A stretch of DNA of 64,000 nt, taken from Kiritimatiellia bacterium. GTDB taxonomy: Bacteria > Verrucomicrobiota > Kiritimatiellia > RFP12 > UBA1067. The notes under the pieces were generated by a model. The model searched no databases. It worked only from the letters and a program-made list of their open reading frames with translations, and had not been told where the DNA came from. The translations under genes were made by a program, and so were the position numbers. Below, piece after piece: positions 16,766 through 26,938 of this stretch. The stretch lies in contig JAQIBS010000175.1 of the NCBI GenBank assembly GCA_027858965.1, forward strand, positions 1-64,000, written 5' to 3'. How positions within the stretch are numbered: position 1 is the first letter of the stretch; each line of letters opens with the position of its first letter.

Positions 16766-18835
16766 TCAATGAATCAGGATAAGAGTTCCCTCATCTCTGG
16801 TCCGCCCCACCATAATCAGGTCAATTTCGTCATAAGGATCTTCAATGCGGATACCCCAGATCTGTTCAATCACATTTGTGCCGCCGGCAAAATCGGAGAT
16901 CCCGAATGCAACCCCGCCAATCTGACGTCCGGTATCTGTCATACCCCAATGGTTATAAGAAATCGAATGCGGAGTCAGGAAACCGCCCCAGTCACTGGAA
17001 GATATGTAAAGGGAGTGAGTCGAAATCGGAAAACGGTCAGCATCCAGAGGACGTACCGTAATCGGATCACTATCAAGGGTATTGTCCTCAATAATAAAAA
17101 TCCTGTCACCCGGATTTTCAACAGGGCTGGCAAACATCAATTCAATAGAAGAGCCTGTGATCAGCACACCATTCACAGCCAACCCCTCCAACGCGGCTTC
17201 CTTATTGGCTGGAGGTGTGCCATTCAGGGGATATACCAGATAAGAAGTTCCAGCCATATATATATTCGCTGCTGCCGATCCTTCAACAGAGTTCCAGTCA
17301 CGCTCCGCAGTTGATATGCCGGTGATCTTAAAATCATTAGTGATAGGATTATCGATAAAAACGCGATTGAATCTTGCCGCAGTCACAAGCTGGGCTGTCG
17401 ATCCGATAGACAGTTCTTCCGTAGGTCCCTGGTAGATACCCACCATTACAGGATCAAAAGAGGGGCTGGAATCCACAAATTGCAAGCCGCAGACATCGGT
17501 AAGCACACCGCTACCGCCAGTAAAATCACCCAAGTTGAAAGCCAGTCCATTGATTGTGCCTATGGTGCCGCTGTTAAATTGTATATCGAAAGCAACGTTT
17601 TTTTCACCAGTCAGATTCGCACTCCAGGCCGTACTGTTAGATATTATCAGCGACCAGTTGCCGATCGGATTTCTGAGCTCATCAAGAGGTCTTATAACAA
17701 AATCATAATCATCTCCATTGAATTCCAGCAGAAAAAAACCTCCTGGAGAACTGCTGGTCACAGTTGAAGCAAACATGACTTCAGCCGTGGAGATATTAAC
17801 AGGGAAATTTATATTGAGGCCGATGAGTGATTCGTCTGCCGTTACAGAATCGCCATTTGCCGGATATCGGACACCTTCAGCTGCTACCCATGCGTTGGTG
17901 GGCCCCTCGATATTTGTATAGCGCCCGTTTCCCAGAATAACGGAATCTATTTCAAAATCATGTGAGATGTAGTTTGCAAAACTGCCGCTGTTATCAGGAC
18001 GAGGCATGGGGTTGAATGTGGCACTCTGAATCTTCTGAATAGACAGATTCAGATCATTGACATCTGTTGTATAAAGGACTTCATCAATATAAGCCGTACG
18101 GTTAGCAAGGCCCGCTGTTGTAATTACAGTCCTATTGTGATCATACCCAGGCGATATGAACGAAATATCTGAATAGTTTGTAACTGCATTATTTGCATTT
18201 AGAATATCATTGAGTGTGGGGTTAACCCAGAACGTGGCATCTTCAGCAGAGTGATTGGACTCAGTAGCTGCTCCTGTGATTACAGTTTTAGCAACCAGGT
18301 GATAGGCTTTGCCAGGGGTAACCGAACCAAGATTAAAGGTAGCGTTATCATCTTCTCGCAATCTCGCTGTAAGGTGCCCCTCCATAATTCCGAGATCAAT
18401 AGCCATAAAAGTGGCAATATCGGTATCACGCCATGTAACATAAGCACTGCCATCTGCATCCGCAGACGTCAGCATGACAATCATACTCCAGTAATTGGTA
18501 TCACCGTGACTACATGGAAGCTCTGTAAACTCACGTGAGAGGGACCTTTTCGTATCGGCTCCCATACCTGCAAATTTATAACTCCCCCCTGATTCAATAA
18601 CAACTGGTGCATCAATAACGGTTGAACTCGATTCGGCATATTCAGTACCCGTCCACACACCCGTATAACCAAATATTGGTGCATTAGTCGGGCCCTGATC
18701 CTTAAAATCAAAATCGTTCGTGTAAGCACCATCACCGACAGGAAACGGATCGAATGCGATTGTTCCGGCAGACGCATTGCCAGCTCCCAGCAGAACAATG
18801 AACCCAGACATAACAACTACTAACCGCACACTCAT
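16766..18835 (-). CDS. Exported paralogue family protein 1, C-terminus GTLILIH
   Basis: 689 residues from the ATG (MSVRLVVVMSG) preceded by AGAGGAAG; the longer frame to 18934 is leader sequence. A signal peptide ends near GNASA. A ~270-residue N-terminal beta-rich domain (TIAFDPFPVGDGAYTNDF ...) resembles the 'DPF-GAYTN' exported proteins of PVC bacteria. Two tandem ~170-residue modules follow, sharing the pattern (RPLD-x5-PI-x3-SL; GLAF/GVAF-x2-DF-GG; VMVG). The protein ends in MVGRTRDEGTLILIH. No catalytic motif is visible; it may be a structural or carbohydrate-binding surface protein. It has two close paralogues, at 20418-22514 and 24772-26832. The C-terminal heptapeptide is shared with an unrelated protein at 31417-34482. 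Confidence 0.8.
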   Translation of the reverse strand: MSVRLVVVMSGFIVLLGAGNASAGTIAFDPFPVGDGAYTNDFDFKDQGPTNAPIFGYTGVWTGTEYAESSSTVIDAPVVIESGGSYKFAGMGADTKRSLSREFTELPCSHGDTNYWSMIVMLTSADADGSAYVTWRDTDIATFMAIDLGIMEGHLTARLREDDNATFNLGSVTPGKAYHLVAKTVITGAATESNHSAEDATFWVNPTLNDILNANNAVTNYSDISFISPGYDHNRTVITTAGLANRTAYIDEVLYTTDVNDLNLSIQKIQSATFNPMPRPDNSGSFANYISHDFEIDSVILGNGRYTNIEGPTNAWVAAEGVRYPANGDSVTADESLIGLNINFPVNISTAEVMFASTVTSSSPGGFFLLEFNGDDYDFVIRPLDELRNPIGNWSLIISNSTAWSANLTGEKNVAFDIQFNSGTIGTINGLAFNLGDFTGGSGVLTDVCGLQFVDSSPSFDPVMVGIYQGPTEELSIGSTAQLVTAARFNRVFIDNPITNDFKITGISTAERDWNSVEGSAAANIYMAGTSYLVYPLNGTPPANKEAALEGLAVNGVLITGSSIELMFASPVENPGDRIFIIEDNTLDSDPITVRPLDADRFPISTHSLYISSSDWGGFLTPHSISYNHWGMTDTGRQIGGVAFGISDFAGGTNVIEQIWGIRIEDPYDEIDLIMVGRTRDEGTLILIH

Positions 18836-18955
18836 TAGAGACTTCCTCTCTTTAATAACTTCCAACATATGAAGGTCCTGTTCACTCATTGCAATGCAGA
18901 AGAGCAAACAAAGACCACCAGGAACAAAAGACATACCCCTCTGTTCTTAATAGAA

Positions 18956-18983
18956 TATATAATAGGACCTGTATTAATTGCAA
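18956..18983 (-). promoter_or_regulatory. Promoter of paralogue 1
   Basis: Minus strand: -35 TTGCAA (18983-18978), 16-nt spacer, -10 TATATA (18961-18956), about 120 nt before the ATG. Paralogue 2 has the same elements at the same distance, and paralogue 3 has TTGCAA-16 nt-TATAAT. The conservation across three genes supports the call. Confidence 0.65.
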
Positions 18984-19048
18984 GAATTTTAACAGCGTTT
19001 TGGGAAAATGGGGCGCATATCAGTTCTTTTGAAATTCTTGAAAACTAA

Positions 19049-20389
19049 TCAATTAGCCAGAGTGGAATCATGGTCATTCCCCGTTGCTGCACGATAGGCG
19101 TCAAAGGACACCCCTTCCTTTTCCGCGCCATACCAGCGGAAAAGTTTAGCCTCCTTTGGGGCCGCACATCTCTGGATGTAGGTGTTGTGATTGACAGAAA
19201 TCTCATTCAGACGCGGATTGTGGAACCAGATCTGAGCATCACGGGCATTATTGAAAATATTGTGCTCGTAATGAATATCCTTGATCTTGCACTTCAGCGA
19301 GTAGGCCAGCAAATGACAGCCAGCGGCAGTGGGCCGCTGGACATGCCCCCATCCATAGCCGGAGTCGATACACTCATTGCCGGCAAAGAAAAGTCCATCG
19401 ACCTGCATCTCCGGGTTGGAGAACCAGATTTCGTAGGACTGTTCACAGCGGACGATCTTGTTGTTGCGCCAGATCATGTTACGAACCAGTCCATCACCTC
19501 TGCCCTGATTGGTCATGGCTGTGTCATAGATGTTCTCGAAGTAGTTGTTTTCAACGGTCATATCCTCGCAGCCGTTCCAGAACTCAACGCCGTTGCCATA
19601 GCGCGTCGGATTTCCGTTACGGGTATAAAGAAGGCTGCCTCCTATCCAGAGAAAATTGCAATTGCGAATCGTGCCATGCCTACAGTTACTCCCGTTAGCA
19701 CCGTGTGCACCGGTGTAGGCAATGGTCAAGCCATCAACAACAACATGGGTCGTATTTTGAAAACGCACGATGCCCCGCTTGAGAGCGGCCTCAATCTGCG
19801 AATAGGTGTTGGCCGGATTTCCATCGGAATAAAAGCATAGTCTGTTATCAGCGGGATCATGAAAAAAATCCCCCTGCTGCGTCAGGCTATTGATGCTCCA
19901 GCGTTTCCAGCCGGCGATCTTTTCTCTCTGACCTTTCTTAATCAGAATGATATTTCCAACATCGGCATTCAACCCCAGTGATTCATATTCCACCAGCTCA
20001 GCCCCGATGATACTGTCCTTACGGGTTTTCCAGATATTTTCTCCCTCGGAAACCCAGCAGTCAGGTGAACTCAGGTCAACACTGGCCTGGAGAGCCGGTT
20101 TGGCTCCCTCTCCGTAGCCGGTGTAAGTGACAGGCTGCCCTTCGGCGCCACTCTGGCAGATAAGAGATTCCCGCCAGATGTTGCCAGCCTTGAAGCGGAC
20201 AGTATCATCAGGCTTCAGATCAGCACGATTGACCTGCCCGATTGATTGCCATGCCTTTGCGGGGGCCAATCCCGAGTTGCTGTCGTTTCCGGACACTGCA
20301 TCGACAAAATATTCCGCTGCCTGCCCGGAGATGATCGTCATAATCATCACTCCCGTTGCCGTCAGATTGCACATCCACTTAACCATCAT
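19049..20389 (-). CDS. Exported right-handed beta-helix protein
   Basis: 446 residues with a signal peptide ending near GQAAEYFVDAVSG and an AAGGA ribosome site. The N-terminal EYFVDAVSGNDSNSGLAPAKAWQSI is the typical entry to DUF1565/Beta_helix polysaccharide-lyase-like proteins. It is followed by Asn-rich strand repeats (VDGLTIAYTGAHGANGSN, NYFENIYDTAMTNQGRGDG). Likely a cell-surface or periplasmic carbohydrate-active protein; no catalytic residues are assignable. It lies between two members of the GTLILIH paralogue family on the same strand. It could be co-transcribed with paralogue 1, although that gene has its own promoter. Confidence 0.75.
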   Translation of the reverse strand: MMVKWMCNLTATGVMIMTIISGQAAEYFVDAVSGNDSNSGLAPAKAWQSIGQVNRADLKPDDTVRFKAGNIWRESLICQSGAEGQPVTYTGYGEGAKPALQASVDLSSPDCWVSEGENIWKTRKDSIIGAELVEYESLGLNADVGNIILIKKGQREKIAGWKRWSINSLTQQGDFFHDPADNRLCFYSDGNPANTYSQIEAALKRGIVRFQNTTHVVVDGLTIAYTGAHGANGSNCRHGTIRNCNFLWIGGSLLYTRNGNPTRYGNGVEFWNGCEDMTVENNYFENIYDTAMTNQGRGDGLVRNMIWRNNKIVRCEQSYEIWFSNPEMQVDGLFFAGNECIDSGYGWGHVQRPTAAGCHLLAYSLKCKIKDIHYEHNIFNNARDAQIWFHNPRLNEISVNHNTYIQRCAAPKEAKLFRWYGAEKEGVSFDAYRAATGNDHDSTLAN

Positions 20390-20417
20390 TATCCTTCTTT
20401 AGTAGTTCAAACAATTT

Positions 20418-22514
20418 TTAATGAATAAGAATAAGAGTTCCACCGGCCTTGGTTCTTCCAACCATCATCATGTCAATCTTCTCGCGGTCAAAATAACTGC
20501 TCTCAACACGAATACCCCAGACATTTTCAACAGGAGCCGTACCGCCAGCAAAATCGGAGATTCCGAATGTCACACCTGCGATACTACGACCGGTATTTGA
20601 TCCGCCCCAGGCATTGTATGTAATCGTATACGGAGTAAGAGAACTGCCCCAGTCGCCGGGGCCAAGTTCCAAAGAGTGGGTTGAGATCGGGAACCGGTCT
20701 GCATCCAGCGGACGGACCTTAATGTAATTCCTATTGTTATCAAAGGTAATATCATCAATGATGAAAATCCTGTCATTCAGATCTTCAACAGGATTTGCAA
20801 ACATGAACTCCACATAGTAGCCTGTGTTCAGCACGCCATTCACAGCCGGACCTTCCAGCGCAGCATCCTTATTCGCAGGCGCAATTCCATTTATCGGATA
20901 TACAATCAGCGAGTCGCTATAAACATGTATATTGGCTGTTGCCGTCCCTTCAACACTGTTCCAGTCACGGGAGGCAGTTGATATTCCGGTGATTGCGAAA
21001 TCGTTGGTAATCGGATTGTCAGGAAAAGAGCGGTTGAATGTTGCAGCTGTCATCGGAGAGGATGTCGATCCACTGACAAGAGGCTCTGCCGCAGATCCGC
21101 TGTAGATACCCACCATTATCGGGTCAAATGTTGAGCTGGAATCCACAAACTGCAAGCCCTTGACATTGGTAAGCACACCGTTGCCTCCAGTGAAATCGCC
21201 CAGTGTGAAAGCCAGCCCATTAATTTTTGCATTGCCAGTGTTGAAGCGCACATCGAGAGCTGTAATATTTTCCTCCCCGGTAAGATTACCACTCCAGGGA
21301 GCACTGCCGGATAGCGTCAGAGACCAGTCATCGATTGGATTTCCGTCGGCATCCAGAGGCCTGACAACAATGCCCTCATCGTCGCCATTGGATTCAATCA
21401 CAAAGAATCCTCCCGGAAAATCGCTTGTCACTGTTGTGGCAAACGCAACTTCAGCAGTTGTGATATTACCTGCCGCATTCACATGAAGTCCGGTGAGAGC
21501 TTCATCGGCCGTGACTGTTTCTCCATTTGCCGGTTCGGTACCATTGACAGCGTTACCCGTCACCCATGCGTTGGTGGGACCCTCTAAATCTGTATAACGA
21601 CCAGCCTCCAAAGTGATGGAGTCCAGATCAAAATCATGCGTGATTTTGTGGTCATAACTACCACCGGCATCAGGTCGGGGCATAGGATCGAATGTCGCAC
21701 TCTGGAGCTTCTGGATAGAGAGATTAAGGTCATCAATATCTGTTGTATAAAGGATTTCATCGAAGTAAGCTACCCTACTTCCTATTTCGAGTGTGGAAAT
21801 TTCGACCCTGTCATGATCATAAGTGGGTGATATAAATGAAGTATTAATATGGTGAACTACCGCATTGTTGCCGGATCTGATGTCGCTGTACGTGGGATTT
21901 ACCCAGGCGGTGGTATCTTCAGTCGCTGGATCGAGAGGATTCCCTCTGCTTATTATGGCTCGGGCCACTAAATGATAGGCTTTGCCAGATATATATGAAC
22001 CCAGGTCCAAAGAAACAGCTCTGGAGTCTCCTGTTCTCAGCCCCGCGACAAGGCGACCATTCTTAATACCGAGATCAATACACATAAAACCGGATGCGAC
22101 GTTACGCCACGTAACATAAGCATCATCATTTGAATCCTGTCCGTTCAGTGAAATGATCACACTCCAGTAGTTCGTATCGCCGTGAGAACAGGGCACTTCT
22201 GTGAAATCCCTATAGACAGTTCTCTCTGTGACGTCGGCATGTCCGGTAAATCTGCAGCTCCCTCCCGACTCCAGAACAAGGGGTGCATCAACAGTGTTTG
22301 TAGTCGACTCAGCAAGCGAAGTGGTTCCCACCCATTTACCAGTGAAACCCACAATCGTTGCATTTGTCGGGCCCTGATCCTTGAAAACGGCATTGTTCGT
22401 GTAACCACCAGTACCGACAAAGAAAGGATCGAATGCAATTGTGCCAGCAGAAGCATTGCCAGCTCCCAGCAGAAAAAACAATCCAGACATAACAACTACT
22501 AATCGCACACTCAT
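20418..22514 (-). CDS. Exported paralogue family protein 2, C-terminus GTLILIH
   Basis: 698 residues from the MSVRLVVVMSG start with the same ribosome site and leader as paralogue 1. The architecture is identical: signal peptide (to GNASA), TIAFDPFFVGTGGYTN domain, two tandem modules (from SIQKLQSATFDPMPRPD and from AATFNRSFPDNPITNDF), and a terminal MVGRTKAGGTLILIH. About 130 bp upstream of the ATG is nearly identical to that of paralogue 1, so the copies arose by a duplication that included the promoter. No enzyme motif is seen. The conserved features suggest a secreted structural or adhesive role, which is inference. Confidence 0.8.
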   Translation of the reverse strand: MSVRLVVVMSGLFFLLGAGNASAGTIAFDPFFVGTGGYTNNAVFKDQGPTNATIVGFTGKWVGTTSLAESTTNTVDAPLVLESGGSCRFTGHADVTERTVYRDFTEVPCSHGDTNYWSVIISLNGQDSNDDAYVTWRNVASGFMCIDLGIKNGRLVAGLRTGDSRAVSLDLGSYISGKAYHLVARAIISRGNPLDPATEDTTAWVNPTYSDIRSGNNAVVHHINTSFISPTYDHDRVEISTLEIGSRVAYFDEILYTTDIDDLNLSIQKLQSATFDPMPRPDAGGSYDHKITHDFDLDSITLEAGRYTDLEGPTNAWVTGNAVNGTEPANGETVTADEALTGLHVNAAGNITTAEVAFATTVTSDFPGGFFVIESNGDDEGIVVRPLDADGNPIDDWSLTLSGSAPWSGNLTGEENITALDVRFNTGNAKINGLAFTLGDFTGGNGVLTNVKGLQFVDSSSTFDPIMVGIYSGSAAEPLVSGSTSSPMTAATFNRSFPDNPITNDFAITGISTASRDWNSVEGTATANIHVYSDSLIVYPINGIAPANKDAALEGPAVNGVLNTGYYVEFMFANPVEDLNDRIFIIDDITFDNNRNYIKVRPLDADRFPISTHSLELGPGDWGSSLTPYTITYNAWGGSNTGRSIAGVTFGISDFAGGTAPVENVWGIRVESSYFDREKIDMMMVGRTKAGGTLILIH

Positions 22515-22634
22515 TATTGACTTCCTCTCTTTAATAACTTCCAACACATGAAGGTCCTGTTCAATTATTGCAATGCAAAGCAGCAAACAAATACCACCAG
22601 AAATGCGAGACATACTCCACTGTTCTTATTAGAA

Positions 22635-22662
22635 TGTATAATAGGTGCTGTATTTATTGCAA
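22635..22662 (-). promoter_or_regulatory. Promoter of paralogue 2
   Basis: Minus strand: TTGCAA (22662-22657), 16-nt spacer, TATACA (22640-22635), about 121 nt before the ATG; the arrangement matches the paralogue 1 promoter. Confidence 0.65.
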
Positions 22663-22780
22663 GTAATAAAACCAGGGTGTATCCCCTGCGAGGAACCTCT
22701 GCAAAATGCGCTGGCTTTAATATAGTAAAATCCTTATAATTCAAAAACCATTTATTGGAACTCAGAAAAAATGGAATATT

Positions 22781-24742
22781 ATGAGATTTGTTGCATTACT
22801 TTGTTTATTTGGTTTTGTCTCCGTTCTACCGACATGGAGTGAGGCAGGCAATGTTTACGTAAATAACCAGACAGGGAATGATGCCCAGGATGGAACTTCT
22901 GCAGAACAGGCAGTGCAGACCCTGAAACAGGCTGTCGAACTATGCACTGCCGGTGATACGCTTCATCTGGCCAACACCGGCAGGGAATATCGCGAGAGCC
23001 TGATTCTGGGATCGCGCAGTGGCACCCCCTCCACGCCGATCATTGTGGAGGGCAATGGTGCCGTTTTGAGTGGTCTGATGACACTTCCCGTAGAGCAATG
23101 GCAGGATCGTGGTAACAGCCTGTACTTCTTTCCCTGCACAGTGCGGAAACAGATGTCCGCGGCGCGACCCTATGTTCTTTGGAACGGAAAGCTTGTGCCA
23201 CAGAAAAAGTCCCCTGCGGATCTCGCAGCTGAAGAGTGTTGCTGGAATAACAAAGGCATTCATTTTAGAGTCGCCAAAGGCAAGGGCATCTCTGACTACA
23301 AACTGGAAGGAACAGGACGTATATCCGGACTCATCCTCTCAGGCGGAAACTACATCGAAGTCCGAAATCTCATCTGCGAACGATTTGCCAATGATGGATT
23401 CAATGTCCATGGTAGCTGCCAGGGGCTGGTCTTCCGCAACATCACGGGACGCTGGAATGGCGACGATGGATTCAGCATACATGAAGATGTCGGGGCGGTT
23501 GTCCTCGGTGGCCACTTTCATCATAACGACTATGGCATTCAGGATATCAACATCTCGCGCTCCTCCTTCTATGGAGTGCTGGTTGAGAACAACAGGCGAG
23601 CTGGTGCTGATTTTCATGGAGGTGTACACACGCTTATTGATTCCGTAATCAGGAACAATGCCGGGCCTCAGGTCCAACTGAGTCAGGACCGCACAAAACA
23701 CATGCGACTTGCAATGGGGCCGCTCACAGATGGCATGCTAATCATGAAGAATACCCTGACCATCGGTGGGGAGTATGGAGTTGCCGTGCAGGCGGGAAAG
23801 GCCGACATCTCCAACTGCAGCTTTGTCGGAGCTAAAGTCGGTGCTCTGATTGGCCCTGAAACAGAAGTAGAGATGATCGGGAATGCCATCTACGGCTGCA
23901 AAAATCAGGAGCTGGAAGCCCGCTCGCCATCATGCATCCTTGACGCAAATCTGTATGCGCCCGGCCGCATAAGCTGGATGGATCAGAGATACAAACCCAT
24001 TGCTTTTGATACATACCAGAAAACATCTGAACAGGATGCCGATTCCGTTATGATCAATGCCCCGAGTCTGGCAGAATCCGAGGGATTCAGTCTCTTTGGT
24101 CACGGGCTTTCATACGGCAGGCATCTTATCCAACCGGGAATCAAAAAGGATCTCACATTCCCATTCGGGGCCCCCGTTCGCAACACAATAAAGGGACTCC
24201 CTGTTGCCTCAAAAAGCCATCTGAAGTTCAATTTCGCAACCAGCAATCCCTGGAGCCGCATTTATCCATCGCCCGAAAAGAATAAAGCAGGACAGGCGGT
24301 AGTCGGCACAGCCACTCTCTCTGAAGAACAAAGCCATTCCGGGGAAAAATCTGTTAAGCTGGTTATAAGCTTCCCGGCGGGGCAACCAGGTCCATGGCTG
24401 GTAAAACTGTTCAGCGTAAAGTTACCCACAGCCAAGCCCATAACCGAGATAAAATTTGTCCTATTCGGCGATGGTTCAGATCTATTCTACCAACCTCGAA
24501 TCCGCGATGCTTCAGGCGAGTGCTTCTACGGTCCTTCCGGCAAGATGAATTGGCAAGGGTGGCGCGAAATCACATGGGATTTATCCAGAACCGCACCCGT
24601 CAGCATCTACTCAGGCGACGGCAACAAAAAACAGGACGGACCGACTATGGAGCTGGTGCTGGAGCTCAAACCCGAGATCTCCTCCGAGGGCGGCCATCTC
24701 ATCCTCTATCTGGACGATCTTAGCGTCAGTATGGAAGAGTAA
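22781..24742 (+). CDS. Exported right-handed beta-helix protein with C-terminal sugar-binding-like domain
   Basis: 653 residues with a signal peptide (MRFVALLCLFGFVSVLPTWSEA). The N-terminal NVYVNNQTGNDAQDGTSAEQ is the usual DUF1565-type entry. Beta-helix coils run to about residue 420 (YIEVRNLICERFANDGFNVHG and similar, given in part). A C-terminal jelly-roll of ~150 residues follows (NPWSRIYPSPEKN ... HLILYLDDLSVSMEE), of a carbohydrate-binding-module type. It is the only plus-strand gene between about 10 and 47 kb, sitting between paralogues 2 and 3. Likely secreted and polysaccharide-directed; catalysis cannot be read. Confidence 0.78.
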   Translation: MRFVALLCLFGFVSVLPTWSEAGNVYVNNQTGNDAQDGTSAEQAVQTLKQAVELCTAGDTLHLANTGREYRESLILGSRSGTPSTPIIVEGNGAVLSGLMTLPVEQWQDRGNSLYFFPCTVRKQMSAARPYVLWNGKLVPQKKSPADLAAEECCWNNKGIHFRVAKGKGISDYKLEGTGRISGLILSGGNYIEVRNLICERFANDGFNVHGSCQGLVFRNITGRWNGDDGFSIHEDVGAVVLGGHFHHNDYGIQDINISRSSFYGVLVENNRRAGADFHGGVHTLIDSVIRNNAGPQVQLSQDRTKHMRLAMGPLTDGMLIMKNTLTIGGEYGVAVQAGKADISNCSFVGAKVGALIGPETEVEMIGNAIYGCKNQELEARSPSCILDANLYAPGRISWMDQRYKPIAFDTYQKTSEQDADSVMINAPSLAESEGFSLFGHGLSYGRHLIQPGIKKDLTFPFGAPVRNTIKGLPVASKSHLKFNFATSNPWSRIYPSPEKNKAGQAVVGTATLSEEQSHSGEKSVKLVISFPAGQPGPWLVKLFSVKLPTAKPITEIKFVLFGDGSDLFYQPRIRDASGECFYGPSGKMNWQGWREITWDLSRTAPVSIYSGDGNKKQDGPTMELVLELKPEISSEGGHLILYLDDLSVSMEE

Positions 24743-24771
24743 GCTCTATCAGATTCTGCACAAGAAAGCAC

Positions 24772-26832
24772 TTAATGGATCAGGATAAGAGTTCCGGTTT
24801 CCCTGGTTCTTCCGACAACCATCAGATCAACGTCGCCATCAGAGTTTTCAATACGAATACCCCATACGCTGTCGACCGTCCCCGTTCCACCGGAGAAATC
24901 CGAAAGACCGAACAAGACACCTGCGACCTTACGACCGATTCGCGTACCACCCCAGTTCTGGTAAGTGATTGTATACGGGGTAAGAGAGCCGCCCCAATCA
25001 CCCGTGCTGACTTCAATCGAGTGGGTTGAAATCGGAAAACGGTTTTCATCCAGCGGGCGGATCGTAATCTGATCATTGTCCATAGTGCTGTCCTCGATGA
25101 TGAAGATTCTATCGCCCTGATCTGTAACAGGGGTCGCAAACATCAACTCCATGTAGTAACCCGTTCCTAAAATACCGTTCACTGCCAACCCCTCCAGGGC
25201 AGCGCTTCGGCTTGCAGGTTCGCTTCCATTTTCAGGATATACCAGTTTATCCGCACCCGGCAGATGTATGTTAGCCTTCGAGGCCCCGACAAGCGAGGTC
25301 CAACTGCGGGTTGCCGTGGATATGTCGATAAAAGCAAAATCGTTGGTAATCGGATTGTCAGGAAAAGTCCGGTTGAATGTGGCAGAGGTCATAGGAAAGG
25401 CCGATCCACTTGGCAAGGGATCTTCTGTAGGCCGCTTGTAGATACCCACCATTACAGGATCAAATGAGGGACTGGAATCCACAAATCGCAGGCCGCAGAC
25501 ATCGGTAAGCACGCCGCTGCCGCCAGTAAAGTCGTCAAGAGTGAAAGCCATCCCGTTGACGGTGACTAAATGGATATGAAGCTGGACTCGAAGAGCTGTA
25601 GCCCCCTCTCCGGTCAGATTATCACCCCAGAGAGTGTCGGATGAAAGCGTCAGAGACCAGTCGCCAATGGGATCACTATTTTCATCTAGCGGCGTGACAA
25701 TAATATCGTAATCATCGCCGTTTGCCTCAAGCACAAAAAAACCGCCGGGGAAGCCGTTTGTCACGGTTGTCGCAAAAGCGACCTCAGCTGTTGAGGCATC
25801 CGTTATCGCATTCACGCGAAGTCCGGCAAGCGCCTGATTCATCGTAACTGTTTCACCGTTAACAGGCCAGGTGGCATTACTGCCCGTAACCGCTGCGTTC
25901 GTTGGCCCCTCGACATCGATGTATAGGCCACTCTCAAGCGTTATGGAATTAAGATCAAAATCATGCGTGATATAGTGATTATACACACCGCTGTCATCAG
26001 GGCGGGGCATAGGACCGAATGTTGCGCTCTTGATTTTCTGGATAGACAGGTTAAGATCATTGATCTCCGTTGTGTAAAGCAGCTCATCAAAACAGGCCGT
26101 ACGTCCGCTGATAGCCAGTGTTGTCATCTCAACCTTGTCGGGAACCCATCCTGGCGAAATAAACGAAATAGAGGTATTGTTGGCTGCTATATTGGTATCG
26201 TGAATTATATCGCTGCGTGTGGGATTAACCCAGGCAGTTGTGTCTTCATACCCCAAACCACCACCGCTGATTATAGCCCTGACAACAATATGGCAGGCCG
26301 TGCCGGGAGTATATGCCCCAAGATCCAGAGAGAGTTGCTCTCTCAATCGCACGAAGAGGCGACCATTCGAAATGCCAAAATCAACAGCCATATAAAGAAC
26401 ACCGGAATCACGCCATGTAACATAGACTTTACCATCGGAATCAGCTATATTCAGATATACGATAGCACTCCAATAGTTAGTATCGCCCTCCTGACACACA
26501 CCTAAATACTCAGGATCCGGAAAACTTCGGATGACAGTCCTCGTCGCGTCGTCAGTGAAACCTGAAAACTTGCATATTCCACCCGATTCCAGAACACAGG
26601 GAGCGTCAAGAGTCGTGGAACTTAAATCGGCAAGTATAGTGTTGCCAGACCAAGCCCCTGTAAAACCCAAAATCGGGATATTCGTCGGACCTTGATTTGC
26701 AATATCAGCGTCATTCGTATAAGCACCCGCTCCGATAGGAAAAGGGTCAAATGCGATTGTGACGGCAGACACAGTGCCCGCTCCCAGCAGAACAACCAAT
26801 CCTGATATAACAACAACTAACCGCACACTCAT
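24772..26832 (-). CDS. Exported paralogue family protein 3, C-terminus GTLILIH
   Basis: 686 residues from MSVRLVVVISG with an AGAGGAAG ribosome site. The signal peptide ends near GTVSA. Layout matches the other two: TIAFDPFPIGAGAYTN domain, two modules (SIQKIKSATFGPMPRPD; SATFNRTFPDNPITNDF), end VVGRTRETGTLILIH. It is the most diverged copy: the upstream leader is shorter and only the ~35 bp around the ATG and the promoter elements are conserved. Its 3' end converges with the 22781-24742 gene, only 29 bp apart. Confidence 0.8.
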   Translation of the reverse strand: MSVRLVVVISGLVVLLGAGTVSAVTIAFDPFPIGAGAYTNDADIANQGPTNIPILGFTGAWSGNTILADLSSTTLDAPCVLESGGICKFSGFTDDATRTVIRSFPDPEYLGVCQEGDTNYWSAIVYLNIADSDGKVYVTWRDSGVLYMAVDFGISNGRLFVRLREQLSLDLGAYTPGTACHIVVRAIISGGGLGYEDTTAWVNPTRSDIIHDTNIAANNTSISFISPGWVPDKVEMTTLAISGRTACFDELLYTTEINDLNLSIQKIKSATFGPMPRPDDSGVYNHYITHDFDLNSITLESGLYIDVEGPTNAAVTGSNATWPVNGETVTMNQALAGLRVNAITDASTAEVAFATTVTNGFPGGFFVLEANGDDYDIIVTPLDENSDPIGDWSLTLSSDTLWGDNLTGEGATALRVQLHIHLVTVNGMAFTLDDFTGGSGVLTDVCGLRFVDSSPSFDPVMVGIYKRPTEDPLPSGSAFPMTSATFNRTFPDNPITNDFAFIDISTATRSWTSLVGASKANIHLPGADKLVYPENGSEPASRSAALEGLAVNGILGTGYYMELMFATPVTDQGDRIFIIEDSTMDNDQITIRPLDENRFPISTHSIEVSTGDWGGSLTPYTITYQNWGGTRIGRKVAGVLFGLSDFSGGTGTVDSVWGIRIENSDGDVDLMVVGRTRETGTLILIH

Positions 26833-26910
26833 TACAGACTTCCTCTCTTTCAGAAATTCCAACATACCAGCAACACAAACTACGAAGATAAACTTATCAA
26901 TGTATATAAA

Positions 26911-26938
26911 ATTATACCGCATGCTAAATTAATTGCAA
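26911..26938 (-). promoter_or_regulatory. Promoter of paralogue 3
   Basis: Minus strand: TTGCAA (26938-26933), 16-nt spacer, perfect TATAAT (26916-26911), about 79 nt before the ATG. Same spacing and -35 as the other two paralogues. Confidence 0.7.

Noticed and set aside
16766-26832. PEP-CTERM or LPXTG sorting signal on the paralogues
   Set aside because: There is no PEP or LPxTG motif, no terminal transmembrane helix and no basic tail; the proteins end in GTLILIH directly after a folded module.
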